Both the position numbers and the translations under genes were made by a program. From positions 316-43,808 of the forward strand of contig JEMX01000057.1 of assembly GCA_000585055.1 (NCBI GenBank): DNA of 43,493 bases, given 5' to 3'. Below, piece after piece: positions 1 through 8,142 of the stretch; the stretch's first letter is position 1, and the number at the start of each line of letters is the position of its first letter. The stretch is from Candidatus Accumulibacter appositus (GTDB taxonomy: Bacteria > Pseudomonadota > Gammaproteobacteria > Burkholderiales > Rhodocyclaceae). Under the pieces are notes generated by a model. That model had not been told where the DNA came from and ran no database searches. It saw only the letters and a list, made by a program, of their open reading frames with translations.

Positions 1-1
1 G

Positions 2-334
2 AGCAAGCTGGAACTGGCGCTGGCGGTCTATCTGGTCGTTTCCTGGCGCCTTGCCCGCCTGATCCGCCTGGGACGCAACCACCCACAGTGGTCTGCCGAT
101 CTGTTCTTCTCCGAAACGGAATGGGCCGGCGCCTTTATCCTCAACAAGAAGAAGCCTCCGACGAAGGTGCCGACGATTCGCGAGGTCATCCGCCTGATCG
201 CGCAGCTCGGCGGATTCCTCGCCCGCAAGGGCGACGGCGAACCCGGCGTCAAATCCCTCTGGCTCGGCATCCAGCGCTTGCGTGATTTCGCCTCCGGCGT
301 AGACCATATGCGCGAGATCGGTCATGTCATGTGA
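2..334 (+). CDS. IS4-family (Tn5/IS50-like) transposase, C-terminal part
   Basis: The frame is open from the window edge to a TGA at 332-334 and encodes about 110 residues. It ends a DDE transposase of the IS4 family, IS50/Tn5 branch. The family-typical tail is visible: a WSADLFFSETEW segment, a lysine run followed by PP, then LGGFLARKGDGEPGVKSLW. These match the C-terminal dimerisation part of Tn5-type transposases as I know them. The catalytic DDE residues lie upstream of the window. A Tn5-like terminal inverted repeat begins right at the stop codon, so this is the 3' end of the element. Whether the whole transposase is intact cannot be seen. Family assignment is confident. Confidence 0.88.
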   Translation, partial: SKLELALAVYLVVSWRLARLIRLGRNHPQWSADLFFSETEWAGAFILNKKKPPTKVPTIREVIRLIAQLGGFLARKGDGEPGVKSLWLGIQRLRDFASGVDHMREIGHVM

Positions 335-350
335 GTTGTGTATAACGGGA
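334..350 (+). repeat. Terminal inverted repeat of the IS4/Tn5-like element
   Basis: The sequence AGTTGTGTATAACGGGA starts on the last base of the transposase stop codon. Its first 12 bases match the Tn5 outer end read in the same direction (ACTTGTGTATAA) at 11 positions. This marks the right boundary of the insertion sequence near 350. The opposite end and the target duplication are outside the window. Confidence 0.7.
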
Positions 351-519
351 TGCCCACAGCCACAGCAGCTCCGCTGTTGAAGGCGCGCGCCAGGCCGCTG
401 CGAATATCGTCGACGCGGACACGCAGCTTGGGACCGAAGGAGTGGATGAGGCGCTTGAGCGCAGCAAAGACTTGTGCACAAACATGAGTTTGCTGACAGA
501 ATCGCCGAAGGCACCATGA
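346..519 (+). pseudogene. Remnant of a hybrid histidine kinase C-terminus (HPt tail)
   Basis: This open frame directly follows the insertion-sequence end, has no start of its own, and stops at TGA 517-519. Bases 442-463 are identical over 22 bases to 4278-4299, inside the 3' end of the PocR hybrid kinase gene. The translations agree there: VDEALERSKDLCTNMS here versus [16 protein letters not shown]. The frame upstream of 442 aligns poorly. I infer the leftover end of a second, paralogous kinase gene cut by the insertion sequence. The match is short, so recombination debris from the downstream gene is also possible. Confidence 0.5.
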
Positions 520-706
520 CAGAACCGCTATAAGCCATAAGGTACTGGGCAGGGCTGCTGCTCCTGTGCTGCTGCTAGCAGGGCTTTCGCACTCGGATGA
601 CATGCCATGATTTGGGGAGAAATCGCTAACTTCGCAGCGCTATGCCAACAGCTTGAAGACTGCACTGCGACCGGGTCTACTCTCGTCTTTTGGGCGACCG
701 TAATGA
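520..706. other. Non-coding stretch between mobile-element remnants
   Basis: No gene-like frame with recognisable family content is visible on either strand. The stretch lies between the kinase-tail fragment and the ISAs1 transposase fragment and is probably decayed sequence. Confidence 0.5.
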
Positions 707-946
707 CTTTCGTCAAAGGAGCGCCCGCTGCAGAATTTCTTCAGCGAAATCGACGACCCGCGCAAGCCGGGCAACGGGTCCCTGCATGACTTCCTGGAGA
801 TGCTGGTGATTGCCGTTGCGGCGATACTCTCGGATTGCGACAGGGTCGAAGACACTGCGCACTGGGCCCGGGCGAAAGAGACGTGTTTGCGCAAATTTAT
901 CGTGCTCACAAACGGCGCCCCGAAAGCAAACTCTCACCGCCCGTAA
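707..946 (+). pseudogene. ISAs1-family transposase, N-terminal fragment
   Basis: The frame follows a TGA at 704-706 and ends at TAA 944-946. It translates to a segment with FFSEIDDPRKPGN, then LEMLVIAVAAILSDCDRVED, HWARAKE and a LTNGAPKANSH-like end. This is the typical start of ISAs1-family transposases: an FxxIpDPR motif, a hydrophobic helix, then the LPNGIPSHDT region. Only about 75 residues remain. There is no good ATG start, and the DDE catalytic domain is missing. The TAA falls where the conserved region should continue, so the copy is dead. It sits just upstream of the PocR kinase and may mark a recombination edge. Confidence 0.75.
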
Positions 947-1103
947 CCGGGATTTTGATGAGCGCGAAATCACTACTCCGGAAGTCACGTTCGGCTTGAA
1001 AGGAACAAAATGGTCTCCGGACATAATAAATGTAGGTAACGGTAATGATGGATCAAGGATTCGGCTATGGAGCACGATAAAATCTGGGCGGTCGCACTTT
1101 TTG

Positions 1104-1118
1104 AAGGAGGTTCCCTTG
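1104..1118 (+). promoter_or_regulatory. Ribosome binding site and TTG start of the PocR kinase
   Basis: AAGGAGG at 1104-1110 lies five bases before a TTG at 1116. There is no in-frame ATG between the mobile-element debris and this point, and the conserved PocR domain begins a few residues after the TTG. The open frame reaches back to 810, but that part runs antiparallel in sense to the ISAs1 fragment frame and resembles no protein. Confidence 0.75.
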
Positions 1119-4100
1119 GACTTTTCACAGTTGGTGGATATCAACGAACTGCGGGAACTATGCCTGAGTTTCACCGCGATCAACGGCGCCGTGACCGCCG
1201 TTCTCGACCTTGAAGGGAACGTGCTGGTCGCGACCGGTTGGCAGGATATCTGCACCCAGTTTCATCGAACCAATCCGATGACCTGTGCTCGGTGCCGGGA
1301 AAGCGACACGATTCTTGCGGATCGATCAAACCATGGTGAGCCCTACAACGTCTACCAATGCAAGAACGGCATGGTCGATGTCGCTGTGCCCATAACCATT
1401 GGCGGAGAGCACGTAGCCAACTTCTTTACCGGTCAGTTTTTTTTGAGCCCACCAGACAAGGACTATTTTATTCGTCAGGCAAAGGAATTCGGGTTCGATG
1501 AAGTCGCCTATATCGGCGCCATGGAGCGAGCACCAGTATTTTCCGCAGAACAAGTTCATTCGATGATGGCGTTCTTTACTCGCCTGGCAAAAGCGATGGG
1601 AGAAATGGGACTCTCCAGGTTACGCCTGCAGGAAGCGAACACCAAGCTCCAGGTGAATGCGGCAATCATTCAATCATCGGAAGACGCCATTTTCGGAGAA
1701 TCCTTGGATGGCATCATTGAAAGCTGGAACCCCGGTGCCGAGAAGATCTTTGGATATTCATCGAGCGAAGCTATCGGCAAGCCATTGAACATATTGGTTC
1801 CACCTGATCGAGCCGTTTCGGAAGTTGAAATTGTTTCGAAAATATTTCATGGTGAAAGGGTGAGTCACTTTGAGACCATTCGCCGCCGCAAGGATGGGAA
1901 GTCGGTTAACTTGTCAATTTCGATCTCGCCAATTCTGGATGGGGCCGGCAAGGTGATTGGCGCCTCCACGATTGCGAGAGACATAACGGCCCGCAAGCAG
2001 GCCGAGGAAGAATTGCTGCACTACCGGACTCATCTGGAAGAAGAAGTGGCGCAGCGCACGGCCGACCTGGAAGTGGCGCGTCGCGAAGCCGAAGCTGCCA
2101 ACCAGGCCAAGAGCGACTTCCTGGCCAACATGAGCCATGAGATCCGCACCCCCATGAACGCCATCCTGGGCATGCTTTACCTAGCGCTCAGAAGCGACAT
2201 GCCACCCACGCTGCACAGGCACCTATGTAAAATACAGGGGGCGGCCAAATCTTTGTTGGTGATCATTAATGACATCCTGGATTTATCCAAGGTCGAGGCG
2301 GGAAAACTTGAGATCGAAGCCGTCGAGTTCAGCCTGGATAGCGTACTCGAGCAACTGACCGACGCGATTGGTGTGCAGGCCGAGAAAAAGAACATCGAGT
2401 TCCTGATCCGCCACGATGACAAGATCCCCACCTGCCTGATTGGTGACCCGCTGCGCCTGGGTCAGGTGCTGCTCAACGTCTGCGGCAATGCCATTAAATT
2501 CACCGAAGCCGGCGAGGTCGAATTGTCATTGCAGAGCGTGAAGGCGACCGAGACTGAACTCACGCTGCAGTTTTGCGTTCGCGACACCGGCATCGGTATG
2601 ACTCAGGAACTGCAAGAGCGGCTTTTTCAGAAGTTCACCCAGGCTGACCATAGCAGCACCCGGCGCTTCGGGGGTACCGGGCTGGGCCTGATGATCAGCA
2701 AGCATCTGACCGAACTGATGGGCGGGCGCATCTGGGTGCAGAACTCCGAGCCCGGCCAGGGCAGCACCGTGTGCTGCACCGTGCAACTCAAGATCGAACG
2801 ACAGGCAGCACGCACGCAGGTCGGCCCGCTGCTGGAAAACATACGCGTGCTGGTGGTCGACGACAATGAAGCCTCACGTGAGATCCTGGCCGATATCCTG
2901 CGCGCCCTGCGCATTGAAGTTGGCATGGCGGCCAATGGCCAGGCAGCGATCGAGCAGTTGGAGCAGGCCAGCGCCAAGCCCTTTGATGTGGTGCTGATGG
3001 ACTGGCGTATGCCCGGAATGAACGGTGACGAGGCGACAAGACGCATTTGTGCCGCGCACAGCATCGCGCACAAACCCAAGGTGGTGATGGTCACCGCCTA
3101 TGGCCGCGAAGAAGTGTTGAAACTGGCCGAACAGGCAGGGGTCGATGGCTTTTTGGTCAAGCCCGTCTTGCCTTCGGTGCTTTTCGACACCCTGCTGACC
3201 GTGCTCGGGCGGGCACGGGTATTGCGTACCGAGCGCGGCATCACCCCGCTACGCGGCACGCCAGAGTTCGCCGGCGCCCGCCTATTGCTGGTCGAGGACA
3301 ACGAGATCAACCGCGAGTTCGCTGTCGAACTTCTCTGCAGCATGCAGATTCAAGTCGACCAGGCGGTCGACGGCGAAGAAGCCGTTGCCAAGGTGCAAGC
3401 ACGCGCCTATGACGGCGTACTGATGGATATACAGATGCCAAAGCTCGATGGTTTTGAGGCGACGCGCGCAATCAGACGTCTGTCGGTGGCTCAGGATGAC
3501 CGTTTTGCCTCCATACCCATCATCGCCATGACGGCCCAGGCGCTGACCGGAGACCGGGGCAAGAGCATTGCCGCGGGCATGAACGATTACCTCTCCAAGC
3601 CGATTAACCCGGAACTGCTGGCTGGCGCGCTGGCGCGCTGGCTCAAGATTCCCGACGAACGACGGCAAGTTGCTGCCAAAGCCGCTGCACCGTCGCCGGT
3701 CCGCCCGACGGCCGCATTGACCGGAACGACGACCGAGGCCGACTTGCTGGCGTTGCAAAGCTTTGACGCCGCGCAGGGCATCTACCGCATTGGTGGCAAA
3801 GCGCAAGCCTACCGCCGGCAGCTGAGCCGTTTCCGTGACAACTATGGTGATGCCGCCGGGCAACTACAGGCGCTGATCGCTGAGGCCGACCTGCCTGCTG
3901 CCCAGGCCTATAGCCACGTGCTCAAGGGCGTTTGCGGAACACTCAGCGCCAGCGCTCTCTTTGCCTGCGTCACTGGGCTCGATGACTTGCTTAAGCAGGG
4001 CGAGCCGCCCCAAGCCGAGCAAATCGAGAGCTTGCGCCAATTGTTGCGGCAGGCCATGAACGAAATTGACGACCTGTCAGCAGCGCCACCGCCGCCAGCA

Positions 4101-4340
4101 CCGACGGCGCCAATCGGGCGCGCGGAACTGCTCTCCAAGCTGGAAACGCTGGGCTGGTTCCTCGAGCACGACCTGGGCGCAGCGGAGGAGTTGCTCGATG
4201 AGCTGCAAGCCGCCAGCGCCGATAGCGGGACTGAAACGGCCTTGCGAGAAATTGCAGCCCAGGCCGACCTGTTTGCCGTGGATGAGGCGCTTGAGCGCAT
4301 CAGGGCCTTGTGTACGCAGTTGAGCATGCCAAAGGGATAA
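1116..4340 (+). CDS. PocR-PAS hybrid histidine kinase with two receivers and HPt
   Basis: A predicted 1074-residue multistep phosphorelay sensor, with a TTG start chosen from the ribosome site at 1104. Domains in order: PocR ligand-binding domain (about 4-165), with cysteines in the TCARC context and downstream; a PAS domain (about 175-290) ending in [12 protein letters not shown]; a coiled coil; HisKA with phospho-acceptor H341 in NMSHEIRTP; a HATPase with the N box, DTGIGM and GTGLGL; receiver 1 with D629; receiver 2 with D771; and an HPt with H934 in SHVLKG. All relay residues are present. No transmembrane segment is seen, so it is probably cytoplasmic. It ends 22 bases before the cyclic-di-GMP gene, likely in one transcript. 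Its first 900 bases are clearly AT-richer than the kinase core. PocR domains are known to bind small organic ligands; the ligand here is unknown. Confidence 0.88.
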   Translation: MDFSQLVDINELRELCLSFTAINGAVTAVLDLEGNVLVATGWQDICTQFHRTNPMTCARCRESDTILADRSNHGEPYNVYQCKNGMVDVAVPITIGGEHVANFFTGQFFLSPPDKDYFIRQAKEFGFDEVAYIGAMERAPVFSAEQVHSMMAFFTRLAKAMGEMGLSRLRLQEANTKLQVNAAIIQSSEDAIFGESLDGIIESWNPGAEKIFGYSSSEAIGKPLNILVPPDRAVSEVEIVSKIFHGERVSHFETIRRRKDGKSVNLSISISPILDGAGKVIGASTIARDITARKQAEEELLHYRTHLEEEVAQRTADLEVARREAEAANQAKSDFLANMSHEIRTPMNAILGMLYLALRSDMPPTLHRHLCKIQGAAKSLLVIINDILDLSKVEAGKLEIEAVEFSLDSVLEQLTDAIGVQAEKKNIEFLIRHDDKIPTCLIGDPLRLGQVLLNVCGNAIKFTEAGEVELSLQSVKATETELTLQFCVRDTGIGMTQELQERLFQKFTQADHSSTRRFGGTGLGLMISKHLTELMGGRIWVQNSEPGQGSTVCCTVQLKIERQAARTQVGPLLENIRVLVVDDNEASREILADILRALRIEVGMAANGQAAIEQLEQASAKPFDVVLMDWRMPGMNGDEATRRICAAHSIAHKPKVVMVTAYGREEVLKLAEQAGVDGFLVKPVLPSVLFDTLLTVLGRARVLRTERGITPLRGTPEFAGARLLLVEDNEINREFAVELLCSMQIQVDQAVDGEEAVAKVQARAYDGVLMDIQMPKLDGFEATRAIRRLSVAQDDRFASIPIIAMTAQALTGDRGKSIAAGMNDYLSKPINPELLAGALARWLKIPDERRQVAAKAAAPSPVRPTAALTGTTTEADLLALQSFDAAQGIYRIGGKAQAYRRQLSRFRDNYGDAAGQLQALIAEADLPAAQAYSHVLKGVCGTLSASALFACVTGLDDLLKQGEPPQAEQIESLRQLLRQAMNEIDDLSAAPPPPAPTAPIGRAELLSKLETLGWFLEHDLGAAEELLDELQAASADSGTETALREIAAQADLFAVDEALERIRALCTQLSMPKG

Positions 4341-4362
4341 AGATCCACACAGGAATGCGACC

Positions 4363-7300
4363 ATGACCGACGCCGCCAACCCGAAAGCCTTGATCCTCAT
4401 TGTTGACGACATCAGGGGGAACATCCACGCGCTGATAGACACCCTGCGTGAAAGTTACGCGGTCATTGCCGCCACCAATGGTGAAAAGGCGCTTGCGCTG
4501 GCGGCGCGCAAGCCGCAGCCAGACCTGATCCTGCTCGACATCAAAATGCCGGGAATGGACGGCTATGAGGTCTTACGACGGCTCAAGGCCGATGCGGCAA
4601 CGGCCGACATTCCGGTGATTTTTGTGACCGCCCTGTCGGAACCGGCCGAGGAGAGCAAGGGCTTGAAAATGGGCGCGGCCGACTACGTCACCAAGCCGAT
4701 CGATCCCGATCTGCTCAAAATGCGGCTGCTAACGCAGCTGCAGCTGCGGCGTTATCGCGGCAAACATGTGCTCGGCAGAAGCAGCAAGGAATTGCCGGAG
4801 TTGACCAGCGCCAGCATTCTGGTGGTCGATGACACGCCCGAGAACGTGCACGAGCTCGTCAGTGCGCTGTCGGACGAGTACCGCGTGACAATGGCCAACA
4901 ATGGCCTCAAGGCGATTGAACTGGTGCAGGGCCCGACACCGCCGGATCTGGTATTGCTCGACATCCGTATGCCGAACATGGATGGCTACGAGGTCTGTCG
5001 GCGCCTCAAGGCGACCGAGGCCGGTTATCGTATTCCGATCCTTTTCGTCAGCGTTCTGGATGAGCCAATTGCCAAGGTGCAAGGCTTTTCCCTGGGCGCG
5101 GCCGACTACATCACCAAGCCTTTTGACATCGATGAAACGCGTGCTCGCATTCGCACTCATCTGCAGCTCAGCCGCTTGCGCTATTACTTCGAGCAGCAGG
5201 TGGCGCAGCGTACGGCCGCCTTGCTGGCCATGACGAGCCAATTGCAGGCGACACTCAATGCCATCCCGGATCTGCTCTTCGAGTTTGATCTGAATGGGCG
5301 CTACATGAACATTCATGCGCCACACCCCGAGGCTCTCGGCGCACCCAAGGAGACGCTGCTGGGCAAACTGATTCCGGACGTACTGCCGCCGAAGGCGGCC
5401 AAGGTCTGCATGGCCGCCTTGAACGAAGCACATGAAACGGGCTGGTCGCATGGCCGGGAGTACGAACTGGAACTGGCTCAGGGCCGGTTCTGGTTCGAAG
5501 CTTCGGTTTCCAGGAAGGAAGGCTTGGATTCAGAGGATGCACGATTCATCTTTCTGTCGCGTGACATCACGGATCGCAAACAGGCCGAAGCGCAACTACG
5601 CAAACTCTCGCTGGCTGTCGAACAAAGCCCGGAGAGCATCATCATCACCAACCTACAGGCCGAGATCGAATACGTGAATGAGGCCTTCGTTCAGAAAACA
5701 GGCTTCAGCCGCGACGAAGCGATCGGCGAGAATCCGAGGATGTTGCAGTCCGGCAGGACACCGCCGCAGACCTACGCCTCGCTCTGGGGTGCCCTGAAAC
5801 AGGGGCTCCCCTGGAAGGGCGAGTTGCACAACAAACGCAAGGATGGCAGCGAATTCCTTGAACAGTGCATCATCGCGCCGATCCGTCAGGCCGATGGGAG
5901 CACCAGTCACTACGTCGCGATCAAGGAAGACATCACCGAAAAGAGGGCCGCTGAGGAGAGGATCAATACGCTGGCCTTCTATGATTCCTTGACCGGCCTG
6001 CCAAATCGGCGACTGCTGCTCGATCGCGTGCAGCAGTCGCTGGCCGCGGACACACGTAGTCCGCACGGAAGCGCCTTGCTCTTCATCGACCTGGATCATT
6101 TCAAAAGCCTGAACGATACCCTGGGTCACGCCGAGGGTGATGAGCTGCTTAAACAGGTGAGTGCGCGATTGCTCACCTGCATACGAGGGTGCGACACGGC
6201 GGCTCGCCTGGGTGGGGATGAGTTTGTGGTGCTGCTCCCGGACTTGGCCAAGGATGAAATCGAGGCCGCCACACAGACTCGGCTCGCAGGGGAAAGAATT
6301 CTGAGCGAGCTTCGCCAGTCATACTCGCTCGCCAACGGTCAGCATCACGTCACCGCCAGTATTGGTGTGGCTCTGTTTGGTGGCGCTCTGGCGTCCGATT
6401 CCTCTGATCCGGTGATTCGAGCGGATCAGGCCATGTCCCAGGCCAAGACAGCCGGGCGGGACACACTTTGTTTCTTTGATCCTGAGGTTCAGGCGGCCGC
6501 GGACGCACAAACAGCGTTGGAGACGGAGTTGGGCCAGGGGCTCGAGGCCGGACAGTTCCTCTTGCACTATCAGCCCCAAATCTCCTTGCGGACCGGGGAG
6601 ATTACAGGGCTTGAGGCCTTGATACGCTGGCAGCACCCCGATGGGAAATTGGTCCCTCCCAACGATTTCATTCCGGCGGCAGAGAGAATTCGGCTCATCC
6701 TCCCGGTGGGTAAATGGGTGATTGAAGAGGCTTGTCGCCAAATTCGGGCCTGGGGTGAGGCTGGACTACCCCCGGTCAAGGTAGCGGTTAATGTGTCGGC
6801 GCATCAGTTTCTCAATGGCGACCTCGATGTCATTGTGTCTCAAGCCTTAAAAAGGCATGACGTTGCACCGCACCTGCTCGACGTTGAAATGACCGAAAGC
6901 GTATTGATGCATGATCCAGTCGCCGCAGGCATCATGCTGGAACGTATCAAAGCCACCGGCGTCGCCCTCTCGCTCGATGATTTTGGCACTGGCTACTCCA
7001 GCCTGGCCTATCTCAGTCGCTTTCCATTCAACCAGCTGAAGATCGATCGCTCGTTTGTGCAGAAGATGGTGACCGATCCGGGCGCCGCCACCATTGTCAG
7101 GATGATTATTGACCTGGCGCACCGTATGCGACTGAACGTCATTGCCGAGGGCGTTGAGACAGAGGCGCAACTGGGCTTTTTGCAAAAGCAGGACTGTGAC
7201 CAGATGCAAGGCTATCTGTTCAGCCGGCCCGTGCCAGCGCAGGAGATAAGCGCACTGCTACAGGCCAGCCGGAAGTTGCCCATCGCGCAGCGCGAGGCGC

Positions 7301-7719
7301 ATCCGAAAAGAACTCTCCTGCTGGTCGACGACGAGCCAAGCATACTGTCGTCCTTACGGCGTATTCTGCGCAACGACGGCTATCATATCCTGACGGCAGA
7401 AAGCGGCGAACAAGCACTCGAGCTGATGGCATCACACAAGGTGCAGGTGCTGCTGTCCGATCAACGCATGCCGGGAATGACCGGCACTGAGCTGCTGCGC
7501 CGCGCCTGCATCATAACACCCGATACCGTGCGCATGATTTTATCGGGCTACACCGATTTGAAAACAGTGACAGAAGCAGTTAATGAGGGATTCATCTACA
7601 AATTCCTGACCAAACCCTGGGATGCTGATGAGCTCAGGGCGAACATCCGAGAGGCGTTTCAGCATTCAGGGATGAGCACGAAATCGACGGAAGTTGATAC
7701 ACCTAAGCCGGCGACGTAG
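4363..7719 (+). CDS. Multi-receiver diguanylate cyclase/phosphodiesterase (REC-REC-PAS-PAS-GGDEF-EAL-REC)
   Basis: An 1118-residue cyclic-di-GMP enzyme preceded by AGGA at 4351. It has receiver 1 (D59), receiver 2 (D200), a divergent PAS (about 295-405), a second PAS (about 415-535) ending in DITEKRAAEER, GGDEF with an intact motif at 617-621, and EAL with the EALIRW motif at 751. DDFGTGYSS and EGVET are present, so the EAL half looks catalytic. An inhibitory I-site R608-x-x-D611 stands five residues before GGDEF. A third receiver (D1033) closes the protein and resembles the receivers of RpfG-type regulators. The gene follows the PocR hybrid kinase by 22 bases, so its receivers are plausible targets of that kinase's HPt (inference). 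No transmembrane segments are seen. Confidence 0.9.
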   Translation: MTDAANPKALILIVDDIRGNIHALIDTLRESYAVIAATNGEKALALAARKPQPDLILLDIKMPGMDGYEVLRRLKADAATADIPVIFVTALSEPAEESKGLKMGAADYVTKPIDPDLLKMRLLTQLQLRRYRGKHVLGRSSKELPELTSASILVVDDTPENVHELVSALSDEYRVTMANNGLKAIELVQGPTPPDLVLLDIRMPNMDGYEVCRRLKATEAGYRIPILFVSVLDEPIAKVQGFSLGAADYITKPFDIDETRARIRTHLQLSRLRYYFEQQVAQRTAALLAMTSQLQATLNAIPDLLFEFDLNGRYMNIHAPHPEALGAPKETLLGKLIPDVLPPKAAKVCMAALNEAHETGWSHGREYELELAQGRFWFEASVSRKEGLDSEDARFIFLSRDITDRKQAEAQLRKLSLAVEQSPESIIITNLQAEIEYVNEAFVQKTGFSRDEAIGENPRMLQSGRTPPQTYASLWGALKQGLPWKGELHNKRKDGSEFLEQCIIAPIRQADGSTSHYVAIKEDITEKRAAEERINTLAFYDSLTGLPNRRLLLDRVQQSLAADTRSPHGSALLFIDLDHFKSLNDTLGHAEGDELLKQVSARLLTCIRGCDTAARLGGDEFVVLLPDLAKDEIEAATQTRLAGERILSELRQSYSLANGQHHVTASIGVALFGGALASDSSDPVIRADQAMSQAKTAGRDTLCFFDPEVQAAADAQTALETELGQGLEAGQFLLHYQPQISLRTGEITGLEALIRWQHPDGKLVPPNDFIPAAERIRLILPVGKWVIEEACRQIRAWGEAGLPPVKVAVNVSAHQFLNGDLDVIVSQALKRHDVAPHLLDVEMTESVLMHDPVAAGIMLERIKATGVALSLDDFGTGYSSLAYLSRFPFNQLKIDRSFVQKMVTDPGAATIVRMIIDLAHRMRLNVIAEGVETEAQLGFLQKQDCDQMQGYLFSRPVPAQEISALLQASRKLPIAQREAHPKRTLLLVDDEPSILSSLRRILRNDGYHILTAESGEQALELMASHKVQVLLSDQRMPGMTGTELLRRACIITPDTVRMILSGYTDLKTVTEAVNEGFIYKFLTKPWDADELRANIREAFQHSGMSTKSTEVDTPKPAT

Positions 7720-7897
7720 GGCATCACTGAAAAAAGGGACTGCTGTTACAGCGGCCAAGGGGTATCGGCAAGACATATCGTGGCGTGCGCCTTGGCCAAG
7801 CAGGCATGTCGGCAGCGGCATTCGGCGGGATGTGCGTTTGCCGCGTCTCTTGCCGGCGCTGGCGATCGGCCGCGGTGATGGCAGTTGCCTGGCTCGT

Positions 7898-8142
7898 TCA
7901 GGGGAAGCGCTCGACCACAATTCCGTGCCGGGCGAGCTTGTCGTACAAGGTCTTCTTGGGGATCTGCAGGAATTTGGCGGTCTCGGCGACTTTGCCCCTG
8001 CACTCCCAGGGCTTCTTCGATGATCTGCTTCTCGGCGCTATCGACGCGTACGGACAAGGAGAAGGAAGACTCTGGGCTGCTCGCAGCCCATGCGAACAGT
8101 GCTGTCGTCCTCGACGAGGAAGACGGGGGAATCAAACGGCAT
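7898..8142 (-). pseudogene. Response regulator (DctD/NtrC type) reduced to its two ends
   Basis: An ATG at 8142 overlaps the end of the upstream kinase gene and begins MPFDSPVFLVEDDSTVRMGC, a receiver N-terminus with its acidic pair. After about 21 residues the receiver sequence stops. A second frame then gives SAEKQIIEEAL. A third gives KVAETAKFLQIPKKTLYDKL and ends in ARHGIVVERF with stop at 7898-7900. That tail is the Fis-type DNA-binding domain of DctD/NtrC regulators. The rest of the receiver and the whole AAA+ domain are absent, and at least one frameshift is present. It is the natural partner of the kinase just upstream, now lost. Confidence 0.75.

Noticed and set aside
996..1027. TTGAAA and CATAAT as promoter of the PocR kinase
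   Set aside because: The spacer is 20 bases, too long for a normal sigma-70 promoter.
810..1115. Possible upstream extension of the PocR kinase to an ATG at 810
   Set aside because: This part overlaps the ISAs1 fragment in another frame, has no protein-like pattern, and a strong ribosome site with TTG start exists at 1104-1118.
7720..7897. GGCCAAGG...CCTTGGCC dyad as terminator of the cyclic-di-GMP gene
   Set aside because: The arms are about 33 bases apart and no T run follows; not enough for a call.
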